NCBI GenBank assembly: GCA_946623195.1
Contig: CAMOQW010000092.1
Coordinates: 1 to 5,335 of the forward strand
Direction of reading: 5' to 3'
From: an uncultured Prevotella sp.
GTDB taxonomy: Bacteria; Bacteroidota; Bacteroidia; Bacteroidales; Bacteroidaceae
DNA: 5,335 nt
Shown: positions 1 through 4,730 of the stretch, in pieces
Numbering within the stretch: the first letter of the stretch is position 1
Layout of the letters: each line of letters opens with the position of its first letter
Translations under genes and position numbers: made by a program
The notes under the pieces: generated by a model
Told to the model about the DNA's origin: nothing
Seen by the model: only the letters and a program-made list of their open reading frames with translations
Databases searched by the model: none

Positions 1-79
1 GCGTGAAGCCGAGCGAATCCTGAATACTGCGGGTGAATATCAGCGGTTGCTGAATGGCGCGCGGGCTAAAGCAGAGTAA
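1..79 (+). CDS. C-terminal end of an unidentified protein (5' partial)
   Basis: Reading from base 2, the plus strand is open for 25 codons and stops at TAA 77-79; the other two plus frames stop early. The visible tail is REAERILNTAGEYQRLLNGA followed by RAKAE. It is rich in Ala, Glu and Arg and looks helical, possibly a coiled-coil end. I do not recognise the protein and assign no function; 25 residues are too few. The last 14 bases overlap the 3' end of the opposing sirtuin gene, so the two genes are convergent. That this is a real gene end, rather than a chance open frame, is inferred from the lack of any other coding explanation for the first 65 bases. Confidence 0.5.
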   Translation, partial: REAERILNTAGEYQRLLNGARAKAE

Positions 80-755
80 CCAGTTCCTTCATGCCTTCTG
101 AGGCCCCCTTCTGAATCTGTGTCACATGGCGGCTGCCCGTGCTGACGGGCTTGGGGTCGATGAGGTAGACGGGGATGTTGGGCCGCGTGTACTGGATAAG
201 TCCTGCGGCGGGGTAGACGTTGAGCGATGTGCCGATGATGATGAAGATGTCGGCCTGCTGACACGCTTCGGCAGCAATCGTGATGTTGGGTACTGCCTCG
301 CCGAAAAATACGATGAACGGGCGCAGCAAAGAGCCGTCGCCAGCCTTCGTGCCAGGTTCCACCTCACAGTTGTCGGGTGTCAGTAATTGCTGGTAGCGTG
401 GGTCGTCAGGGTCGTTGCTTGAACATACCTTCATCAGTTCGCCGTGCAGGTGAATCACTTTTTTTGACCCCGCCATCTCGTGTAAGTTGTCAACATTCTG
501 CGTTACAACCGTCACGTCGTATTTGTCTTCCAGGGCAGCCACCAACTTGTGGCCCTCGTTGGGTTTTACGTTCCAGCATTTCTTGCGTAGCATGTTATAG
601 AACTTCGTCACCAGTGTGGGGTCTTGCAGCCATCCTTCGTGTGTAGCCACTTGCTGTACAGGGTACTCCTCCCACAAACCGTCGGCATCGCGGAACGTCT
701 TCAATCCACTTTCTACGGACATGCCGGCACCCGTCAAAACAACTATCTTTTTCAT
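66..755 (-). CDS. cobB: Sir2-family NAD-dependent protein deacylase (sirtuin, CobB-like)
   Basis: A 229-residue sirtuin, which removes acyl groups from protein lysines using NAD+ and releases nicotinamide and O-acyl-ADP-ribose; probably cytoplasmic, with no signal or membrane segment. Visible Rossmann/NAD motifs are GAGMSVESG (9-17), TFRD (20-23), GLW (26-28), TQNVDNLH (85-92), the catalytic His104 in HLHGEL, FGEAVP (151-156) and GTSLNVYPAAG (175-185). Length fits single-domain bacterial sirtuins. Two oddities: only two cysteines (111 and 130) lie where classical sirtuins have a four-Cys zinc site, and the YxxR acyl-pocket motif of CobB/SIRT5 reads Tyr53-Asn-Met-Leu56 with Arg at 57. The ATG at 755 is preferred because the protein then begins MKKIVVLTGAG and a -7 box lies just upstream. 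An in-frame ATG at 788 would add 11 unlikely residues and start upstream of that box. It is transcribed divergently from the FKBP operon. Confidence 0.95.
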   Translation of the reverse strand: MKKIVVLTGAGMSVESGLKTFRDADGLWEEYPVQQVATHEGWLQDPTLVTKFYNMLRKKCWNVKPNEGHKLVAALEDKYDVTVVTQNVDNLHEMAGSKKVIHLHGELMKVCSSNDPDDPRYQQLLTPDNCEVEPGTKAGDGSLLRPFIVFFGEAVPNITIAAEACQQADIFIIIGTSLNVYPAAGLIQYTRPNIPVYLIDPKPVSTGSRHVTQIQKGASEGMKELVTLL

Positions 756-776
756 AAGCCAAGTATTAAGAATGCA

Positions 777-784
777 CAAAATTA
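777..784 (-). promoter_or_regulatory. Bacteroidota -7 promoter box for the sirtuin gene
   Basis: Read on the minus strand these bases are TAATTTTG, an exact match to the Bacteroidota -7 consensus TAnnTTTG. The box ends 21 bases before the chosen sirtuin ATG at 755, so the leader would be only about 15 bases. No clear TTTG -33 element is seen at the expected distance upstream. The match and position are seen; promoter activity is inferred. Confidence 0.55.
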
Positions 785-827
785 GCAATTTTTCTCGAAA
801 TATCGCTCATAAATCGCAGAATATTTG

Positions 828-835
828 TACCTTTG
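828..835 (+). promoter_or_regulatory. Bacteroidota -7 promoter box for the FKBP-rbfA-permease operon
   Basis: TACCTTTG matches the consensus TAnnTTTG exactly and sits in the context TATTTGTACCTTTGC, which is typical of Bacteroides/Prevotella promoters. The box ends 33 bases before the ATG at 869, giving a leader of roughly 25-30 bases. That leader contains a weak purine-rich AAGG at 855-858, 10 bases from the start codon. A good -33 TTTG is not evident. This is the only convincing promoter found for the five plus-strand genes downstream. Confidence 0.65.
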
Positions 836-868
836 CGCCCGATTTTAATAAAATAAGGTATAAGAGGT

Positions 869-1474
869 ATGGATAAAGTAAGTTATGCACTGGGTATTGG
901 CATTGGCCACCAGTTGGCAAACATGGGTGGCTCAGCCCTGAATATCGACGATTTTGCACAGGCCGTCAAGGATGTGATATCCGGCAACGAGCTGAAGGTG
1001 AAGAGTTCTGATGCTCAGCGCATCGTTCAGGAGTATTTCGCCCAACAAGAAGAAAAAATCAACAAGCAGCGCCAAGAGGCCGGTAAGGTCCATAAGGAGG
1101 CTGGCGAGAAATATCTGTCAGAGAACGCTAAGAAGCAGGGCGTGGTGACGTTGCCCAGTGGCCTGCAGTATCAGGTGTTGAAAGAAGGCAATGGCAAGAA
1201 ACCCACTGCCAAGGATTCGGTGAAGTGCCACTATGAAGGTTTCCTCATTGATGGTACTGTGTTTGATTCCAGCGTACAGCGTGGTGAGCCCGCCGTGTTC
1301 GGACTTCAGCAGGTGATAGCAGGTTGGACCGAGGGCTTGCAGCTGATGCAGGAGGGTGCCAAGTACCGTTTCTTCATCCCCTATCGCCTGGCTTACGGCG
1401 AAGGTGGTGCCGGACAGTCGATTCCTCCCTATGCCGCGCTGATATTCGATGTGGAATTAATTCAAGTAATGTAA
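869..1474 (+). CDS. FKBP-type peptidyl-prolyl cis-trans isomerase, cytoplasmic (FklB-like)
   Basis: A 201-residue prolyl isomerase that speeds cis-trans isomerisation of Xaa-Pro bonds during folding. Residues 3-40 (DKVSYALGIGIGHQL onward) are the FkpA-type N-terminal helical dimerisation domain. Residues 50-90 form a charged helix rich in Gln, Glu and Lys. The FKBP catalytic domain follows from PSGLQY (96-101). Residues matching the FKBP12 pocket are present: Tyr122, Phe132, Asp133, Arg138, Phe144, Val149-Ile150, Trp153, Tyr176, Ile185 (in IPP) and Phe193. There is no signal peptide or lipobox, so a cytoplasmic location is expected, as for E. coli FklB (about 206 residues). First gene of the apparent operon; the next FKBP starts 13 bases downstream. 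The start is supported by the -7 box and by the domain beginning at residue 3. Confidence 0.93.
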   Translation: MDKVSYALGIGIGHQLANMGGSALNIDDFAQAVKDVISGNELKVKSSDAQRIVQEYFAQQEEKINKQRQEAGKVHKEAGEKYLSENAKKQGVVTLPSGLQYQVLKEGNGKKPTAKDSVKCHYEGFLIDGTVFDSSVQRGEPAVFGLQQVIAGWTEGLQLMQEGAKYRFFIPYRLAYGEGGAGQSIPPYAALIFDVELIQVM

Positions 1475-1487
1475 TATACACAAAGCA

Positions 1488-2369
1488 ATGAAAAAGTTTA
1501 CTTTTGCAGCTATTGCAGCTGTAGCAGCCGTCATGATGTGGTCATGCGGCAATGGTGCTCCCAAGGCAAGTCTGAGAACCGATGTTGATACCGTCAGCTA
1601 TGCCATTGGTATGGCCCAGACTCAGGGTCTGAAGGATTATCTCGTAGGTCGCTTAGGTGTTGACACCACCTACATGGACGAGTTTGTCAGGGGTCTGAAT
1701 GAAGGTGCCAATGCTGGCGACGACAAGAAGAAAGCCGCCTACTATGCCGGTATCCAGATTGGTCAGCAGATTTCCGGCCAGATGGTGAAGGGCATCAACC
1801 ACGAGCTGTTTGGTGAGGACTCCACCAAGACCATTTCCCTGAAGAACTTCATGGCCGGTTTCATCAGCGGTACCATCGGCAAGGGAGGCCTTATGTCTGT
1901 TGACTCTGCTCAGCAGTTGGCTCAGACGATGATGCGTGCCATCAAGGCCAAGAACATGGAGAAAGAGTTTGGTCCCAACAAGAAGGCCGGTGAAGAGTTC
2001 CTGAAGGCCAATGCCAAGAAGGAAGGAGTCAAGGTGTTGCCCAGCGGTGTACAGTACAAGGTCATCAAGGAGGGTACCGGTGCTATGCCTAAGGACACCT
2101 CTCGCGTAAAAGTTCACTACGAGGGTAAGACGATGGACGGCAAGGTGTTCGACAGCTCTTACAAGCGCGGCCAGCCCACCGATTTCCGTGCCAATCAGGT
2201 TATCAAAGGTTGGACCGACGCCCTGGTTCACATGCCTGCAGGCTCTATCTGGGAGGTTTACATTCCCCAGGAGCTGGCCTATGGTGAGCGTCAGCAGGGT
2301 GCAGACATCAAGCCCTTCTCCATGCTGATTTTCAAGATTGAACTGCTCGAAGTAGATCCTAAGAAGTAA
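1488..2369 (+). CDS. FKBP-type peptidyl-prolyl cis-trans isomerase, predicted lipoprotein
   Basis: A 293-residue prolyl isomerase, longer than its two neighbours. Residues 1-19 are a hydrophobic signal with a lipobox-like end (MMWSC, Cys20), so the mature protein is probably a lipid-anchored periplasmic-side protein; Met and Trp at -3 and -2 make this a relaxed lipobox. The N-terminal FkpA-type domain appears twice: a SYAIG unit (about 34-75, ending FVRGLNEG) and a YYAGIQIG unit (about 83-131, ending FMAGFISG). A helical linker leads to PSGVQY (185-190) and the catalytic FKBP domain. Pocket residues Tyr211, Phe221, Asp222, Arg227, Phe233, Val238-Ile239, Trp242, Tyr265 and Phe282 are kept, while the usual IPP reads IKP (274-276). 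No Shine-Dalgarno is evident. Its stop TAA overlaps the next start by one base (TAATG), which suggests translational coupling. Confidence 0.93.
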   Translation: MKKFTFAAIAAVAAVMMWSCGNGAPKASLRTDVDTVSYAIGMAQTQGLKDYLVGRLGVDTTYMDEFVRGLNEGANAGDDKKKAAYYAGIQIGQQISGQMVKGINHELFGEDSTKTISLKNFMAGFISGTIGKGGLMSVDSAQQLAQTMMRAIKAKNMEKEFGPNKKAGEEFLKANAKKEGVKVLPSGVQYKVIKEGTGAMPKDTSRVKVHYEGKTMDGKVFDSSYKRGQPTDFRANQVIKGWTDALVHMPAGSIWEVYIPQELAYGERQQGADIKPFSMLIFKIELLEVDPKK

Positions 2370-2371
2370 TG
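2367..2371 (+). promoter_or_regulatory. TAATG stop-start overlap (likely translational coupling)
   Basis: The TAA stop of the lipoprotein FKBP and the ATG of the next FKBP share one A. A weak purine run AAGAAG lies just before it (2361-2366). This arrangement usually allows terminating ribosomes to reinitiate, which would tie synthesis of the two extracytoplasmic FKBPs together. The overlap is seen; coupling is inferred. Confidence 0.6.
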
Positions 2372-3112
2372 AAGAAAGCTATCACAGTAGCACTCGCCCT
2401 TTTTGTGGCGGGTGCTATTTTGTCTACTGCTGAGGCCGCCAAGAAAGACAAGAAACAGCAGCCGTCAGCCCATACCGTTCAGCTGCTGACGGGCAGCGAC
2501 TCATTGAGCTATACCGCAGGCTACGTGTTGGCCGGCATCATCCGTGAGCGTTTCTTAGGCGGGCTGGCCGGAGAGTTGAAGGACACCCCCGATTCCTTGC
2601 AGTACCACTTGGCCTACCAAGGACTCTTCGATGCCCTGCATGGCGATACCACCCTGTTTAAAACTGCCTTGGCTAACGACTTCCTCAACAAGCGGGTGAC
2701 CGCTATTCATCAGCAGAAGGAGGCACAGCAGAAGGCCGCCGGCGTGGAATTTCTGAAGCAGAATGCCCAGAAGGAAGGCGTTGTAGTGCTTCCCAGTGGA
2801 CTGCAGTATAAGGTGTTGCAGCAAGGCACTGGAGCCGTGGCCAAAGCTACCGACAAGGTGAAGGTGCACTACGAGGGCCGTCTCATCGACGGCACGGTGT
2901 TCGACAGCAGCTACCAGCGTGGCCAGCCCACCTCGTTTGCCCCCAATCAGGTCATCAAAGGCTGGACGGAGGCACTCACCATGATGCCCGTCGGTTCCAA
3001 ATGGCAACTCTACATCCCTCAGGAGTTAGGCTATGGAGCCCGTGGTGCTGGTAAGATTCCCCCCTTCAGCACTCTGGTCTTCGATGTCGAGGTGCTTGAA
3101 ATTGAGAAATGA
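2369..3112 (+). CDS. FKBP-type peptidyl-prolyl cis-trans isomerase, predicted periplasmic (FkpA-like)
   Basis: A 247-residue prolyl isomerase resembling periplasmic FkpA in size and layout. Residues 1-23 are a Sec signal peptide (MKK, hydrophobic core, then AEA before a likely cleavage at Ala23-Ala24), followed by a Lys-rich mature start. There is no Cys for lipidation, so a soluble periplasmic protein is expected. A single N-terminal FKBP_N-type unit spans about 44-92 (SYTAGYVLAG to LFDALHG). A Gln/Lys-rich helix (about 100-135) leads to PSGLQY (142-147) and the catalytic domain. All expected pocket residues are present: Tyr168, Phe178, Asp179, Arg184, Phe190, Val195-Ile196, Trp199, Tyr222, Ile230 in IPP and Phe238. 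The catalytic domain is very like that of the preceding gene (for example NQVIKGWT and YIPQEL shared), which points to gene duplication. It probably assists folding of exported proteins; the clients are unknown. Confidence 0.93.
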   Translation: MKKAITVALALFVAGAILSTAEAAKKDKKQQPSAHTVQLLTGSDSLSYTAGYVLAGIIRERFLGGLAGELKDTPDSLQYHLAYQGLFDALHGDTTLFKTALANDFLNKRVTAIHQQKEAQQKAAGVEFLKQNAQKEGVVVLPSGLQYKVLQQGTGAVAKATDKVKVHYEGRLIDGTVFDSSYQRGQPTSFAPNQVIKGWTEALTMMPVGSKWQLYIPQELGYGARGAGKIPPFSTLVFDVEVLEIEK

Positions 3113-3132
3113 ATTGATAATTAGATGTTTAT

Positions 3133-3468
3133 ATGCAAGAGACACGACAAAACAAAATAGCCCGTCTGCTCCAGAAGGAACTCTCACTCATCTTTCAGGA
3201 GCAGACCCGCTCTATGCATGGTGTGATGGTCAGCGTGACGCGTACCAAGATATCGCCCGATCTGAGCATCTGCACGGCCTATCTGAGCATATTCCCTTCG
3301 GAGCGAGGTGAGGAGCTGATTCACAACATCACCAAGAACGAGAAGCAGATACGTTACGAGTTAGGCACCCGCGTCCGTCATCAGATGCGTATTATTCCCG
3401 AACTGCGCTTTTTTATTGACGATTCGCTCGACTATATTAATCGCATTGACGAATTGCTTAAAAAATGA
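3133..3468 (+). CDS. rbfA: 30S ribosome-binding factor RbfA
   Basis: A 111-residue RbfA, the KH-like cytoplasmic factor that binds the immature 30S subunit near the 5' end of 16S rRNA and helps its late maturation, notably under cold conditions. Recognisable family features are the N-terminal helix with RQNKIARLLQKEL (5-17), the strand-turn VTRTKISPDLSICTAYLS (35-52), the IRYELGTRVR helix (73-82) and the C-terminal IPELRFFIDDSLDYINRIDELL (88-109). It is shorter than E. coli RbfA (133 residues) because it lacks the extended tail, as is usual in Bacteroidota. The start at 3133 lies 20 bases after the FKBP stop in an AT-rich spacer with no Shine-Dalgarno. An ATG at 3125 is in another frame. The neighbouring LolC/E-type permease downstream is a common Bacteroidota arrangement. 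Confidence 0.95.
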   Translation: MQETRQNKIARLLQKELSLIFQEQTRSMHGVMVSVTRTKISPDLSICTAYLSIFPSERGEELIHNITKNEKQIRYELGTRVRHQMRIIPELRFFIDDSLDYINRIDELLKK

Positions 3469-3492
3469 TGAGTGAAGAATGATGAGTGAAGA
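3465..3492 (+). repeat. Perfect 14-bp tandem duplication at the rbfA/permease junction
   Basis: ATGATGAGTGAAGA occurs twice back to back (3465-3478 and 3479-3492), followed directly by ATGA, which begins the permease ORF at 3493. The first copy contains the rbfA stop TGA (3466-3468), and the second supplies the weak GAAGA just before the permease start. Removing one copy would leave both proteins unchanged and shorten the spacer from 24 to 10 bases. Confidence 0.9.
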
Positions 3493-4722
3493 ATGAATTT
3501 CCCGTTTTACATAGCCCGGCGTTACCTCTTCTCCAAGAAGTCTACCCATGCTATCAACGTCATCAGCGCCATCTCTGTGGTGGGTGTTGCTGTGGCTACG
3601 ATGGCCTTGGTGGTGACGCTCTCGGTGTTTAACGGTTTCCACGACCTGGTGGCGTCGTTCTTCACCCAGATGGACCCACAGCTGAAGGTGATGCCCGTCA
3701 AGGGCAAGACCGCTCCGGCTGCCGACCCTGTGCTGACCAAGATCCGTCAGCTGCCCGAAGTAGAAGTGGCCACCGAATGTCTCGAAGACCAGGCCCTCAT
3801 TATGTATGGCGACCGCCAGATGATGGTCAAGGTGAAGGGCGTGGAAGACAATTTCGACAAGCTGACCCATATCCGCGAGATCTTGGAGGGCGATGGTGTC
3901 TTCGAACTACATGCCGCCGATATCAACTATGGCATTCCCGGCTTGGGCATTGCCTATCAGATGGGGCTTGGCTACACCTATCAGCAACCGCTGAAGGTCT
4001 ATGCACCCCGTCGCGAAGGCCAGTTGGACTTGACCAATCCCGAGGAAGGCTTTGTGGAAGACGAACTATACTCCCCAGGGGTGGTGTTCTGCATGAAGCA
4101 GGGCAAGTACGACAAGAACTATATTCTTACTTCTCTGACTTTTGCCCGCAGTCTGTTTCAGCAGGACGGCATGTTGTCTTCATTGGAACTGCGCCTGAAA
4201 CCCGGCAGCGATTTCGATCGTGTGAAACAGACTATGCAGCAGTTGGCTGGTGGCAAGTACACCGTTTCCGACCGCTATGAGCAGCAGGACGACACGTTTC
4301 GCATTATGAAGGTTGAGAAGCTGATAGCCTACATTTTCCTGACCTTTATCCTCATGATAGCCTGTTTCAATATCATTGGTTCGCTGTCGATGCTGATTAT
4401 CGACAAGCGCAACGATGTCGTCACCCTCCGCAATTTAGGTGCCAGCGACCGCCAAATCAGCCGGATATTCCTTTTCGAAGGTCGCATGATTAGTTTCATC
4501 GGTGCCATTCTCGGCATTGCCATCGGACTCTTGCTCTGTCTGCTGCAGCAGCAGTACGGCATCGTGCGTCTTGGCACCAGTGAAGGTTCGTTTGTTGTCA
4601 ATGCCTATCCCGTCAGCGTCCATCCGTGGGATATCGTCCTTATTTTCATGACCGTATTGGCCGTCGGCTTCCTTTCCGTCTGGTATCCCGTACGCTATTT
4701 TTCCCGCCGTCTGTTGTCGTAG
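3493..4722 (+). CDS. LolC/LolE-family ABC transporter permease (FtsX-like)
   Basis: A 409-residue inner-membrane permease with the LolC/E plan: a short cytoplasmic start (FYIARRYLFSKK, 5-16), TM1 (about 22-48, ending in the family's LSVFNGF), a large periplasmic MacB-like domain (about 50-275), then TM2 (277-302), a cytoplasmic coupling segment (TLRNLGASDRQISRIFLFEG, about 311-330), TM3 (332-351) and TM4 (380-400). LolC and LolE with the ATPase LolD extract lipoproteins from the inner membrane and hand them to LolA. Length and the TM1 and C-terminal sequence match this family better than MacB or FtsX. Only one permease gene is here and no LolD is adjacent, so it may work as a homodimer or pair with a gene elsewhere; LolC versus LolE cannot be decided. 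It is the last gene of the operon, ending 8 bases from a convergent gene. Confidence 0.9.
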   Translation: MNFPFYIARRYLFSKKSTHAINVISAISVVGVAVATMALVVTLSVFNGFHDLVASFFTQMDPQLKVMPVKGKTAPAADPVLTKIRQLPEVEVATECLEDQALIMYGDRQMMVKVKGVEDNFDKLTHIREILEGDGVFELHAADINYGIPGLGIAYQMGLGYTYQQPLKVYAPRREGQLDLTNPEEGFVEDELYSPGVVFCMKQGKYDKNYILTSLTFARSLFQQDGMLSSLELRLKPGSDFDRVKQTMQQLAGGKYTVSDRYEQQDDTFRIMKVEKLIAYIFLTFILMIACFNIIGSLSMLIIDKRNDVVTLRNLGASDRQISRIFLFEGRMISFIGAILGIAIGLLLCLLQQQYGIVRLGTSEGSFVVNAYPVSVHPWDIVLIFMTVLAVGFLSVWYPVRYFSRRLLS

Positions 4723-4730
4723 CGGGGGCA

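Noticed and set aside
756..788. Upstream sirtuin start at 788 adding MLILCILNTWL
   Set aside because: The -7 box lies at 777-784, so translation from 788 would begin upstream of the likely transcript start. The family normally begins at or near KKIVVLTGAG.
798..826. Inverted repeat AAATAT / ATATTT between the divergent promoters as a repressor operator
   Set aside because: Arms are only 6 bp and AT-rich in an AT-rich spacer with a 17-base gap; too weak to call a site without conservation data.
1653..2231. 192-codon open frame on the minus strand inside the lipoprotein FKBP gene
   Set aside because: It is antisense to a clear FKBP coding sequence and its predicted protein has no recognisable family features. 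Long antisense frames arise from the codon bias of the real gene.
2555..3007. 150-codon minus-strand open frame inside the third FKBP gene
   Set aside because: Shadow of the catalytic-domain coding sequence; the similar antisense frame in the neighbouring paralogue shows it comes from shared codon pattern, not from a gene.
3361..3870. 169-codon minus-strand open frame crossing the rbfA/permease junction
   Set aside because: It is antisense to two well-supported genes, is rich in His as expected for a shadow frame, and has no promoter or family match I can recognise.
4703..4726. Possible hairpin CCCGC (4703-4707) with GCGGG (4722-4726) at the end of the permease gene
   Set aside because: The stem is only 5 bp with a 14-base loop and no T-run follows it on either strand; the T-run precedes the stem. 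Not an intrinsic terminator.
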